Shown here: positions 21,893 to 32,976 of the stretch, piece by piece
Layout of the letters: each line of letters starts with the position of its first letter
Position numbering within the stretch: position 1 is the first letter of the stretch
NCBI GenBank assembly: GCA_015680685.1
Contig: MNCI01006590.1
Location: 21,870-85,869 of the forward strand
From: Gnetum montanum
Lineage: Eukaryota > Streptophyta > Gnetopsida > Gnetales > Gnetaceae
Length of the DNA stretch: 64,000 nucleotides
Reading direction: 5' to 3'
Notes under the pieces: model-generated
The model's input: the letters and a program-made list of their open reading frames with translations, nothing else
Told to the model about the DNA's origin: nothing
Database searches by the model: none
Translations under genes and position numbers: made by a program

Positions 21893-22418
21893 NNNNNNNN
21901 NNNNNNNNNNNNNNNNNNNNNNNNNNNNNNNNNNNNNNNNNNNNNNNNNNNNNNNNNNNNNNNNNNNNNNNNNNNNNNNNNNNNNNNNNNNNNNNNNNNN
22001 NNNNNNNNNNNNNNNNNNNNNNNNNNNNNNNNNNNNNNNNNNNNNNNNNNNNNNNNNNNNNNNNNNNNNNNNNNNNNNNNNNNNNNNNNNNNNNNNNNNN
22101 NNNNNNNNNNNNNNNNNNNNNNNNNNNNNNNNNNNNNNNNNNNNNNNNNNNNNNNNNNNNNNNNNNNNNNNNNNNNNNNNNNNNNNNNNNNNNNNNNNNN
22201 NNNNNNNNNNNNNNNNNNNNNNNNNNNNNNNNNNNNNNNNNNNNNNNNNNNNNNNNNNNNNNNNNNNNNNNNNNNNNNNNNNNNNNNNNNNNNNNNNNNN
22301 NNNNNNNNNNNNNNNNNNNNNNNNNNNNNNNNNNNNNNNNNNNNNNNNNNNNNNNNNNNNNNNNNNNNNNNNNNNNNNNNNNNNNNNNNNNNNNNNNNNN
22401 NNNNNNNNNNNNNNNNNN
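21893..22418. other. Assembly gap (526 N)
   Basis: Unknown sequence covering most of RNase H and the start of integrase. Tat elements often have a second RNase H domain here; it cannot be judged from this assembly. Confidence 0.99.
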
Positions 22419-23787
22419 TAATAACAGATTGTACAGGTCCTATCATTCAGGCGGTGCACATATCTTCTCTTCTCGAAGAAAGCACGCTAGAATGGTACGA
22501 CAATATTAAAACTTACCTCCTACAAGGCGAGCTACCGCATGAATTGACACGCATGCAAAAAGATGCAATCCGCAAGCGAGCTAGGCAGTACGTAATCATA
22601 GGAGACAGTACTCTCTATAGACGCTCTTTCGATGGCGTGCTGCTTACCTACGTTAATAAAGATCAAGCACAACATATCATTGGCGAGGTTCACGAGGGAT
22701 TATGCGGAGGACACGTAGCACCATGAGTTATGGCTTCAAAAATTCACCGCTTAGGGTACTACTCGCCACGCATGGAAAAAGATTGCCTGACAAAGGTTAA
22801 AACTTGTGACACGTGTTAGCGTCATGCAAACCTTATACACGTATCACCTACAGAGTTACATACAACTCAGATAACATGGCCATTTCAACGATGGGGACTA
22901 GACATCATAGGTCCCATCACACCAAAATTTTCCACAGATCATAGCTTCATAATCACCGCTACTGAGTATTTTACGAAGTGNTTTCCACAAGTCATAGCTT
23001 CATAATCACCGCTACTGAGTATTTTACGAAGTGGGTGGAAGCTGTTCCTCTACGGAAGATCAAATCTCAACAGATTTGTCATTTTATCCTAGACAATATA
23101 GTAACCAGATTTGGTCTCCCGATGACTATCGTGACCGATAATGGGCCACAGTTTAGTAGTACAAAAACCAAATCCTTCTATGATAACCTTGGTATTAGAC
23201 AATCTTTTTCCTCGCCCTACTACCCGCAAGCGAATGGTCAAGCTGAAGCAACAAACAAAGTCATCATCAATCTGCTCAAGAAAATGCTCGACAGCAACAA
23301 GAGACGGTGGCACGAAAAAATCCTCTATGTGCTATGGGCGTATCGTACTACATGTAGGATGGCTATAGACAGTACGCCCTATACCCTAGTCTACGGATCT
23401 GAAGCAGTGCTGCCCCTCGAGTTGCAAATTCCTTCTCTGAGAATGGTCCTCTCCATGATTATAAATGAGGCTCAACACACCGAGTCTCGGATCATGGATT
23501 TAGATTCAGTAGAGGAGAAGCGAATACAGATGCTTGATACAATCGAAAAGTATCAAGACAAGCAGAGGCAAAAGCATCGTCACAATCTTCAGCAGCGTCC
23601 AATCAAGAAAGGAGATTTAGTTCTCAAGGCCATTCGCGAACCAGTAGGCAAATTCTCTACAAACTGGGAGGGCCCTTTCTTGGTGACTGATGCGTATAGC
23701 AACGGAGCATTCAAATTAGCGGATGTCGACGGCAACAAGTTACCAAACCCTGTCAATCATGTATATCTGAAACGGTACTACATATAG
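22419..23787 (+). pseudogene. Integrase of the Tat-like element, two stops, catalytic triad kept
   Basis: The zinc-binding HHCC region is visible (GEVHEGLCGGH, then KTCDTC), with a TGA at 22724-22726 and a TAG after the last Cys near 22.82 kb. The core has all three acidic residues: WGLDIIGPI, then VTDNGPQFSS, then YYPQANGQAEATNKVI. The C-terminal part (GDLVLKAIREPVGKF, WEGPFLVTDAYSNGAFKL, NHVYLKRYYI) ends at 23787 without a chromodomain, which fits Tat/Athila and not chromoviruses. Integrase inserts the cDNA and makes the 5-bp target duplication seen at both ends. The single N at 22981 with a duplicated 51-base flank is an assembly fault, so apparent breaks there are not biological. Confidence 0.85.
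22930..23032. other. Probable misassembly: 51-base duplication around one N
   Basis: The segment from 22930 to 22980 (TTCCACAGATCATAGCTTCA onward) is repeated almost exactly at 22982-23032 (TTCCACAAGTCATAGCTTCA onward), with a single N between. It looks like two overlapping contig ends joined without merging. Confidence 0.85.
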
Positions 23788-23825
23788 TTGCATCTCCAGT
23801 GTGAATATCAGGTATGGCCACCATC

Positions 23826-24344
23826 GTCCGCTACGACGTTAAACTGACAACAAACGTCCACTATGACGTAAAAATGGCACACCCTTCACGCGTCTGCCAC
23901 GACGCTAAACTGGTACTAACCGTCTGCCATGACGCTAAACTGGTACTAACCGTCCGCCACGACGCAAAACTGGCAAGTTGTGACCGTCCGCTACAATGTA
24001 AAATTGGAAATGTTGTACAGGTCCGCCAAGACGAAAAACTGGCATCTTTTGCACGAGTCCGCCACGACGCTAAACTGGCACCGGCTGTCCTTCATGACAT
24101 ACAACTGACAAAGGTAAGTAACCGTCTGCTACGACGTAAAACTAGCATAGACTTGTCCTTGGATCATGACATAAAACTGACATCCACAGCACGGTCTGCT
24201 GAGACCTTAAATCAGCCTCGCCACCGTCCGCTACGACATAAAACTAGCGTTTTTCGGTCCGCCCGGACTTTAAACTGGGACCATGGTCTACTGAGACTTA
24301 AAATCAGCAATCACAGTCTCCCAAGACTTAAAACTAGGGCTCAC
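23826..24344 (+). repeat. Minisatellite 2, about 16 units (GTCYGCYACGACGYTAAACTGG)
   Basis: Units of 28-38 bases start GTCCGC or GTCTGC and contain the core CGACGCTAAACTGGC; I count about 16, increasingly diverged toward the 3' end. The array begins about 40 bases after the integrase stop. Variable tandem arrays between pol and the 3' LTR are known in Tat elements and can seed satellites. Despite the variable unit length one frame stays open through the array (encoding VRHDAKLA-like repeats), which I treat as chance. Confidence 0.85.
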
Positions 24345-24346
24345 AT

Positions 24347-25502
24347 ACTGCTCTTATGCGACTCAAGCGAGCGTGACTATCTCTGTGCAGCTGCAACATA
24401 CCTGGGATGGGACGCTGGGACAGTCCCAGCGTTACTACCCCACCGGCATCCTACTGATTCCTCGGATGTGCCGAGAGGCACGCTACTGACCCCTCGAAGA
24501 TGTCGCCGCTGCGTCCACTGCAACGGTGGTACTTCTGAGGATTTAGTTCCGCTGCCCAGAGCCCCAAAGGCATTCCCATCAATTACAACTTTGGGGATCT
24601 CCGCTCATCATCGCTATCAGGCCCTGGCTTCACAGATTCATCTGGCTGGTCCTTTACATAACCAGTCAGGTGTGCCAAGTCTGATGATCTTTGGTGGCGA
24701 TATGCTGGGCCAAGCGTTAAGGGTGGAAACTTGGGCCTCGTGCTACAATTCCTCCTTCATGGGACGATCACTTCATCTTGCCTCTAATAGCACTTGTTTC
24801 AACAACCTCGCCTCCAGTTCGCACGGACAATGGTATCCTCTGTTTTCCTTCTTTGGTTGCAGGTTACTTGCTTCGAGGATGTCGTTCAAAGATGCATTCA
24901 TCTGAGCGATGGAGTGCAAACAGCTTTTTGACATGGCTACTCAGGTTAGCTCATCCACTTAGAAGTGCATCCCTGTTCGCCTCATAATCCTTCCCTCATC
25001 ACTTACTGTACTTCATCTCTACCATCTGCTTCCTATTTGCAAAACCTACATACGCAAACACACGTTTTCCGCACTCGTACTGCAATCAAGTTCATAAACT
25101 GGCGTAACGCAATTAAGTGTCATAATAGAGATATCGCAGAAGTGACGCGTTGTGCTACTTTCGCAAGCATTCCTACTATAGTCTGTAACAGAGAAATCTC
25201 ATATTGATGCGCCATGCTCGTCTGAAAGCATTCCTGATTACATAAGTATGCATACATTCTTGTGTGTTCAATGAGCGTATTCCATACTTCCACCATCCTA
25301 ACTCATTTGAGTCTTCCTCGAACCTGTTTCCTGCCAAATCATCTTATCTCCCATTCCCTCCATCCTTGCTCTTCTATGTTGACAGGGCAACACTTGAGTG
25401 GCCATTGATGGACACTGTTGGTACTTTTACCAATCCGGTGTTTCATATTCTTTGTCGACGTCTTTCGGGCAAGCCCTCTAACCATCAACAAAGAGGGGCC
25501 AT
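24347..25502 (+). repeat. 3' untranslated region, copy 1, ending in a polypurine tract
   Basis: About 1.16 kb repeated at 27052-28206 with roughly 90% identity by eye. It contains a 10-base inverted repeat (ACGCTGGGAC, one base, GTCCCAGCGT) at 24412-24432. It ends with AAAGAGGGGCCAT directly before LTR B, the expected polypurine tract for plus-strand priming. A frame of about 185 codons to 24905 is open in both copies and ends at the same stop, but has no domain I recognise. Confidence 0.75.
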
Positions 25503-27049
25503 TGAAACACCGTGAAAATTGTGAGTCGGCCTCAGACAAAGATTCGCGATCAGGCAAGAATACATGACAGAATTCCAGAAGGGAGAACAAGGCAGAGTAA
25601 GGCAAAGAAACGTGTAGCATCAAGTCTTCGATTTCCTTTGCAGATTTCCAATATCACTATGTTTTATCTTTGTACGCTATATCACGCGACGTAGCGTAAT
25701 GACGCTTAGCGTGAATCTGTTCAACATAGTCTAGTATCAAAAGGTGACTTACTTCGGCATCTAGAGAGGCTTAAGCAGCGTAATATGCAACTTCTCGTAT
25801 ATTTTGCTAAGTCTTTTGTCCCAGGCCGAGTTTACGCTCTGTTACGCACGGCAGCGTAATGAGCTTTTAAAAGCCAAAGGCAAAGTCCAAGGAAGTGCAA
25901 CAAATCAACTCTTTTCTCTTGGCGTGCAGATAGCTCACCTTACGCTCGTTACGCCACGCAGCATAGCTCAACGTAATGCATCGCCAAGCTAATCATCGTT
26001 TACACTTCACTACGCGCGGCGGCATAAACGAGCATAAAATAGCTTGAATACATTGTTTTCATGCTTTTTTACGCTCTTGCACGCGACGCAACGCGAATGA
26101 GCGTAATGTAGCCCAAAGTCAGCTGAGACATGCCCGACGCACATCTGTTATTCACGCGCACAATATGCAAATGAGCGTATTATGCGTGATCATAAAGTTC
26201 AACACAAAGATGGTTAGGTCAACGGCATTTTGAAAGGTCTGAGACACGTGTCATCATAGCCATGCCTTATAAATACTCCAGTTGGCGAAAAGACAAGAAA
26301 AGAGAACACAGAGAAAAGAGACAGACAGAGAGAAAGAATAGCTTTTTTCTAGCAATCATTTGGCAGCACTATCTTTCCACAGAGACAAGCGACATTTTTC
26401 TTGAGCATTGGTAGCAGGAGTGATTACCCTTTTGGCGAAGACACAACTTTCTCCATTGGTGATCACTGGCAGTTCCGAGCAGAGACTACCCAAGGCAAAA
26501 GGAGCAGATCAGAGATCGCGAGATCATCTGGCACAATTTGCGAGCTCTATTGATCAAAAGCAGTTGATCGATAGACGTCAGAACTTGACCTTCCTTGCAT
26601 CCCATCTCTAGCTTACGAGGTAGATCGAACTCCATTCTGTACTTCTGCTTAGGTAGTTTTCTTGTTATTTTGTGTTTGCTTCACACCCAGTAATCAGGGT
26701 CTCCCCAGTGTAACTTGAATATACAAAATACTTATTTTCCCGGGTCAAACCATAGATCTCGTAATCACGCATTTCTCTTATGTCTGCTTCCTGTTATCGT
26801 GTTAGCGTCATCATCATTACCATTCATCTACATCGCTTTTCTCTCATTTCGCGACTCGTCGAATCAGATCGTTCCACGAAATATTCATAATCTCCATCGG
26901 TTTACTGATTTAGTAAGTCCCTGTCTGATTGACAAGACCGTTCAGGGCACCGCGGATTCATTTTTCCAGCATAGCCCTTGCATGGATCCGTGGTTAAAAC
27001 TATGTACACGGGATTTTGTTTGGTATTTTCCAGCTGCCGACATTTTCCG
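25503..27049 (+). repeat. LTR B (internal LTR), distinct subtype, 3' end truncated
   Basis: Starts TGAAACACCGTG like A and C, but stops at CATTTTCCG and lacks the closing bases up to TTACA. It joins directly to the second 3' region. It differs from A and C across the TATA-proximal region (it lacks the CACACGTCGTCAAACC segment) and in the early transcribed region (GAAAAGACAAGAAAAGAGAA instead of the shared A/C form). TATA box at 26268-26275 and G-box at 26245-26250. Confidence 0.85.
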
Positions 27050-28206
27050 AAACTGCTCTCATGCAATTCAAGCGAGCGTGATTATCTCTGTGCAGCTGCA
27101 ACATACATGGGATGGGACGCTAGGACTGTCCCAGCGTCACTACCCCACCGGCATCCTACTGATTCCTTGGATGTGCTGAGAGGCACACTACTGACCCCTC
27201 AGAGATGTCGTCGCTGCATCCACTGCAGCAGTGGTACTTCTGAGGGTTTAGTTCCGCCGCCCAGAGCCCCAAAGGCATTCCCATCAATTACAACTTTGGT
27301 GATCTCCGCTCATCATCGCTATCAAGCCCTGGCTTCACAGATTCATTTGGCTGGTCCTTTACATAACCAGTCAGGTGTGCCGAGTCTGATGATCTTTGGC
27401 GGCGATATGCTGGGCCGAGCGTTAAGGGTGAAAACTCGGGCCTTGTGCTACAGTTCCTCCTTCATGGCCCAATCACTTCATCTTGCCTCTAATAGCACTT
27501 GTTTCAACAACCTCGCCTCCAGTTCACACGGACAATGGTATCCTCTGTTTTCCTTCTTTGGTTGCAAGTTACTTGCTTCGAGGATGTCATTCAAAGGTGC
27601 ATTCATCTGAGCGGTGGAGTGCAAACAGCATTTTGACATGGCTACTCAAGTTAGCTCGTCCACTTAGAGGTGCATCCCTGTTCCCCTCATAATCCATCCC
27701 TCATCGCTTACTGTACTTCATCTCTACCATCTGCTTCCTGTTTGCAAAATCTACGCACGCAGCACCCGTTTTCTGCACTCGCATTGCCATCAAGTCCACA
27801 AACTGGCGTAACGCAAATAAATGTCATAGCAGAGATATCGCAGAAGCGACACGCTGTGCTCCTTTTGCAAGCATTCCTGCTATAGTCTATAACAGAGAAA
27901 TCTCAGACTGATACGCTATGCTCATCTGAAAGCATTCCTGTTAATATAATTATGCATATGTTTCTGTGTGTTCAATGAGCGTATTCCATACTTCCGCCAT
28001 CCTAACTCATTTGAGTCTTCCCTGACCCTGTTTCCTGCCAAATCATCTTATCTCTCATACCCTCCATCCTTGCTCTTCTATGTTGACAGGGCAACACTTG
28101 AGTGGTCATTGATGGACACTGTTGGTACTTTTACCAATCCAGTGTTTCGTATTCTTTGTCGACGTCTTTTGGGCAAGCCCTCTAATCATCAACAAAGAGG
28201 GGCCAT
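27050..28206 (+). repeat. 3' untranslated region, copy 2, with polypurine tract
   Basis: From the ACTGCTCT at 27052 this repeats 24347-25502, including the imperfect inverted repeat at 27116-27138 and the AAAGAGGGGCCAT tract before LTR C. It is all that remains of a second internal region: gag, pol and the minisatellite are absent. A chimeric frame (26978-27610) runs from LTR B into it. Confidence 0.8.
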
Positions 28207-29783
28207 TGAAACACCGTGAAAATTGTGAGTCGGCCTCAGGCAAAGATTCGCGATCAGGCAAGAATACATGACCGAATTCCAGAAGGGAGAACAAGGCAGA
28301 GTAAGGCAAAGAGACGCGTAGCATCAAGTCTTCGATTTCCTTTGCAGATTTCCAACATCACTATGTTTTATCTTTGTACGCTATATCACGCGACGTAATG
28401 TAATGACGCTTAGCGTGAATCTGTTCAACATAGTCTAGTATCAGAAGGCAACTTACTTCGGGATCTAGAGAGGCTTAAGCAGCGTAATATGCAACTTATT
28501 GTATATTTTGCTAAGTCTTTTGTCCAAGGCCGAGTTTACGCTCTGTTACGCACGGCAGCGTAATGAGCTTCGAAAAAGTCAAAGAAAGTCTAGAAGAAGC
28601 GCAACAGATCAACTCTTCTTCCTTTTCTTGCGAACAGATCACCTTACGCTCGTTACGCAACGCAGCGTATCTCAGCGTCATACATCGGCAAGCTAATCAT
28701 CGTTTACGCTTCACTACGCTCGACGACGTAAACGAGCGTAAAATAGCTTGAATACATTGTTTTCATGCTTTGTTACGCTACTGCACGCTACACAACGCGA
28801 ATGAGCGTAATGTAGCCCAAAGTCAGCTGAAACATGCTCGACGCACATCTGTTATTCACACGCACAATACGCAAATGAGCGTATTGTGCGTAATCATAAA
28901 GTTCAACACAAAGCTGGTTAGGTCAACGGCATTTCGAAAGGTTTGAAACACGTGTCATCACAGCCAAACCTTCTACACACGTCGTCAAACCTATAAATAC
29001 TTCAGTTAGTGAAAACATACGGGGAGACATAGACAAAAGAACACAGAGACAAAAAAAAGAAGAGAGAGCAGCACTTTGGCAATTTTTGACAGCATCACCT
29101 TCTAACAGAGACAGAGCATATTTCGCTTGAGCATTGGCAGCAGGAGCGATTACCCCTTTGGCGAAGACACAACTTTCTCCATTGGTGATCGTCGGCAGTT
29201 TCGAGCAAAGACTACCTAAGGAAAAAGGAGCAGATCAGAGATCAAGAGATCATCTGGTGTGGTTTGTGAGTTTCTATCGGTTAGAAGCAGTTGATCAATA
29301 GACATCAGAACTTGACCTTCCTTGCATCCCATCTCTGGCCTACGAGGTAGATCAGACTCCATTCTGTATTTCTGCTTAGACAGTTTTCCTTGCTATTTTG
29401 TGTCTGCTTCACACAAGGCAATCGGGGTCTCCCCAGTGTAACGTGATATACCAAATATTCATTTTTTGGGTCAAATCCATAGATCTTGAAATCACGCGTT
29501 TCTCTCGCATCTGATTCTCTTTACCGTGTTAGCGTTATCGTCGTTATAATTCATCTGCATCGTTTTTCTCTCATTTTGCGATCTGTCGAATCAAATCATT
29601 CTACGCAACATCCATAATCTCCATCGGTTTACTGATTAGTAAGTCCCTGTCTGATCGACAAGACCGTTCAGGGTGCCGCGGATTCGTTTTTCCAGCATAG
29701 CCCTCGCACGGATCCGTGGTCAAAACTGTGTACACGGAGTTTTGTTTGGTATTTTCCAGCTGCCGACATTTTCCGTCATTACA
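28207..29783 (+). repeat. LTR C (3' LTR)
   Basis: TGAAACACCGTG to CGTCATTACA, 1577 bases, followed by the CTAGT duplication. It shares with LTR A the TATA-proximal and early transcribed sequence that LTR B lacks. TATA box at 28992-28999, G-box at 28949-28954. It has an intact perfect 12-base hairpin at 28861-28890. Confidence 0.9.
28861..28890. other. Perfect 12-base hairpin in LTR C U3
   Basis: CGCACAATACGC, loop AAATGA, GCGTATTGTGCG. LTR B has a mismatched version near 26157-26187. LTR A has only a remnant near 10403-10420 (CGCAGAGTATTGTGCG), consistent with a deletion through one arm and the loop. Confidence 0.8.
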
Positions 29784-29788
29784 CTAGT
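29784..29788. repeat. Target site duplication, 3' copy (CTAGT)
   Basis: Exact match to 9745-9749, directly after the CA end of LTR C. Confidence 0.85.
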
Positions 29789-31140
29789 CAATTTCTACAA
29801 TCATCTTGTATGTAGGACATCCTTCCCCATAGTGCTTTCAGTACAAGGTGGGTAGATATCCAAGTCCCAAGGATAAGAATGTTCTCTTTGATTGTAAGAA
29901 TTCAAGAGGTGGGTGTTGCAATCCTTGGTAGTACAATCTTCCTCAATTCACAAAATGACAAGGTGATAATAGCAGCTCCTATAGAATCAACAGTGTTGAC
30001 AAAATTGATAGGTATCTATCTATATTGTGATGTTGTTTTATTAGCACTAAGGGATATATGGCAAGTGGCTAGGACACTCATCTCTCAATTGGGACATAAT
30101 GGGTTTGATTCTTGCCTTTGCTTCTAGGTGTGGTAGCAATAAAGTAGCCTTCTTGTAGGATCTTTTTAATTAGTGAGTCACATCTACCCTATTGTGTGGG
30201 TGGAGGTTATGCTACTAGCACCAAATTGTCTTCCCTCAAAAAAAATCTTTTGGCATCACAGTCACAACTTTGAAAAAATCTTTAAACATGATGGTCATAG
30301 CTTTAACCGCAATATGAGTTACAATCTTAGCTATGTTACACCACCAAAAGAAATAGTTAGCATCTTACTTGGATCCCTTGTATATAACCCACATAGAGAA
30401 ACACAATACATTTTTTTCCTTCTAGGCAACTACAAAGGGCTTGACACAAGATGATAAATTAACAGTTTAGAGAAAGGTAGCTTAAATATTTTATATAATG
30501 GTGCCTATGCATAATATTCAACAAACGTGCAAACAAATTAGAAGATCACAGTTTTGATGATGTCTGCAAACAAATTATTTTGAATAGCAATTGATAATGA
30601 TATATTCTAAATAGAGAGCAATTGAAGGCCATCTTTGAAAAGCTTAGGTAACCAACTAGCAAACAGCATAGGCAGGCAGGGGTCTTCAATGATCCAAACC
30701 ACTCAAGGAAATGGTTAAAAAATGTATGTTCAGGGTATCAGAAATCTAGCATAAACTTTATGGTCAAATCATTAAGCTAAGCATATAATTGAGATAGAAG
30801 AAACCATGATAATGGTAATAAAATGTGATTGATAAACTATGCCTTTTCTTTCCTAAAATAAAATTGCATGAGATAAGCCATGGCTAGCTTTCTTTATTAC
30901 AGAAAATCATAATAAAGCTACAACTCAATACAACCTTGAAGCGTGATGAATCCTGTAAAATTACTTGCAAAACCATATGTTAATGCTGCAAGGAACTTTA
31001 CAATGAGGTTACTTCAGAAGGAATGAACGGAAATGTTACAATACAGTTCTCATCTGTAATTGGACTTCCTCAAATCAGATGTAGAGGATCCCTTGTGCAA
31101 AATGTTTATTATTGACAAATCACATTATGTACAATAATAA
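29789..31140. other. AT-rich flank of the composite, nothing recognised
   Basis: This should be the pre-insertion continuation of the DNA at 9744 (LINE-A 3' part), but I could not identify LINE motifs in it. Short frames at 29879-30127 and 30173-30454 have no known motif. Confidence 0.4.
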
Positions 31141-31147
31141 GTAGAAT

Positions 31148-31402
31148 CTAGCTCATCAAAAACTCGCACTCATGTAGACGTGTAAATATCTCCTCATAGG
31201 TTGGCCTATCATTAGCTTAAGCCCAACAGTCTAGTAACAAATAAAAATAGGTGAGACAGGCGTCAAAACTACAACCTTAATTACTAAAAAGATAACTGCC
31301 ATAAAATGCACAAGACTTTTGAAACAGACCAGCAATCAACTTGCCAATAGGACCATCAGGTATGTCTAACCGTGCAACTTCATGAGCAACAGCATAAACA
31401 AC
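31148..31402 (-). pseudogene. Protein kinase C-lobe remnant, two exons
   Basis: On the minus strand, exon 31402-31330 reads VVYAVAHEVARLDIPDGPIG then KLIA. A donor G|GTCTGT and an acceptor TACTAG at 31232-31231 join it in phase to exon 31230-31148, which reads D-CWA-stop-ANDRPTYEEIFTRLHECE and ends FLMS, stop. This matches subdomains X-XI of Ser/Thr or Raf-like kinases (V.YAVA...P.IP...LI..CW...RP.F.EI...L). One TAA interrupts it. No upstream exons (HRD, DFG or APE) were found on the minus strand up to 33 kb, so it is a fragment, or the rest is far away beyond long introns. The pairing of splice sites and motif order supports origin from a spliced gene and not a processed copy. Confidence 0.5.
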
Positions 31403-31410
31403 CTAATAAT

Positions 31411-32970
31411 GATGTTTTTAAAAAAAGAATTATTGTTGCTCTGAAACTTTAAGCCTTCCCCAAACCCATAGAACTACAATATTGTTGGAATCTGTGCCTT
31501 TTATGAAATGCAACATTTTTATGTCAAGTGTAGCATGTTGCAATTACATTTGTGATCTTCATTTATTTCAGTTCATGCATAAATGTTCCATCAAATACAG
31601 TAGCCATATCCTCTAACATGGTACAGAAATTCCTAAAAATCATACCAACTGTGCCTGGAAGCACTCTGAAAAGATTAAAACAAAAAATCTTAATTGCATC
31701 TGACTCAAGATTCAGAGAAAAACTGGAAGATAACTGGAAAAGCCAAAAACATTTAGATTTGAAAAACCTAAAATCTGAACAAGTCTTTACACCTACGTCA
31801 ATTGTCACTCGAGATATTTTTATTCTCCAACAATCCTGAGAGCAATGCCAGACTGGCATTGGGAGAATCATACAAAGATTGTGAAGGCATACGCTATAAT
31901 GTGGACAGTCAAATAGAATAGGAATACATTGGATACAGCTACTTTCTCGGAAGATAAGAAAGAGATTTTATCTAGAGCTAGCTTGATAAAACAGCATATT
32001 TTTCTGTAGAAATGCATGTGAGGATGGTACTGATATGCACTACTGTGGATTGGAAGAAAGTTTGACCAGCAACAAATTAGCATATTGCAATGTAAAAATC
32101 ATTACAACATTTGACAACAGCTTGGAAATGGAACCGAAAATTACTGAATCCTTAAAAATCGTACAAGTTACTGTTGGTTGAAAATGGAAACGGAGCATTT
32201 GTTTGTTGAAATACTAAATCCTGTAAGCAACTGTTGACTTAAGGAACTATATGCTACGTCACCTATTGTGGAATGTTGGATTGACTCTATTGCTAGTTGA
32301 TTGCCCTATTGCCATTGGAACATTATTGATTGAAGTTTGGTATTAGCCCTATCTTTGAGTTTACTCATGCTTGTAGGTAGGCATGGGGAGCTATCCTTAC
32401 TGAGAGTGTCTCATCCCTCCTCTTCTTGGTTGTTTTACGGATGTATTGCAAGATCATGAATTGCAGCAGGAGGAAAATTACTTTTTCTAGTTCAACTTGG
32501 TCAAGTCTTTGTGGTAGAAAATGCTTATGCTTTAAAATCAGAGATGTCTGTGTCCATGATATTGTTATGAAAACATTTGGACTTTTGCACAGTCGATATT
32601 GGCATTAGACTGTTTTAAGCATAGTGCTAAGTTTCTAAATATTTACTACGTAATCACTGTTGAATTTAGAATTTCATATCTCATTGTACATGCATGAAAT
32701 AGTAACAAGGACTCATGGATTGGTAAGCCATTATTCCTGATTTTTATCTATTTTTCTTTTAGTTTGTAAATGCTGTTAGCTTTTTGAATTTCTGTGAGAA
32801 GCCATAAATTAGATAAGTTATTGGAAGTGTACAGATACTAAATGATGTTAATGTAGTATGATGACTAGATTCAATTGTCTTTATTTTAGAAAGTTAGCTA
32901 CAAGGTGCACTCTCACTGGAATGACCTCTGAAAAATACAAACCCTCTTTATAGAGGAGAATGGCAAAAAA
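31411..32970. other. AT-rich stretch, no gene seen
   Basis: No motif recognised in the frames at 31552-31871, 31868-32083 and 32426-32608. Could include intron of the kinase remnant. Confidence 0.4.
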
Positions 32971-32976
32971 AAAAAA

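Larger units (their letters stand above)
9750..29783 (+). mobile_element. Three-LTR Ty3/gypsy (Tat-like) composite, about 20 kb
   Basis: The order is LTR A (9750-11311), gag-pro, a 5.2 kb block with an antisense gene, RT, RNase H (mostly in the N gap), integrase, a minisatellite, a 3' untranslated region, LTR B (25503-27049), a second copy of the 3' region, and LTR C (28207-29783). A 5-bp duplication flanks the whole. Integrase after RT and RNase H makes it Ty3/gypsy. Long LTRs, no chromodomain seen, the gag type, a Cys/His knuckle of the form CDYHQLCGHNTDYC and a tandem-repeat 3' region point to the Tat/Ogre lineage (family knowledge, not searched). Coding frames carry stops and the RT active site is lost, so it is not autonomous now. 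LTR A and LTR C resemble each other more than either resembles LTR B. Confidence 0.85.

Noticed and set aside
21893-22418. Long open frames across N runs (also at 47.7 and 61.6 kb)
   Set aside because: They consist of unknown bases and carry no information.
23814-24905. A 363-codon open frame after integrase
   Set aside because: Its first half is the minisatellite read as protein and its second half has no domain. The array unit length varies, and the second genomic copy lacks the first half. Kept only as a low-interest observation.
26978-27610. A 210-codon open frame
   Set aside because: It starts inside LTR B and runs into the duplicated 3' region; the chimeric frame arises from the junction.
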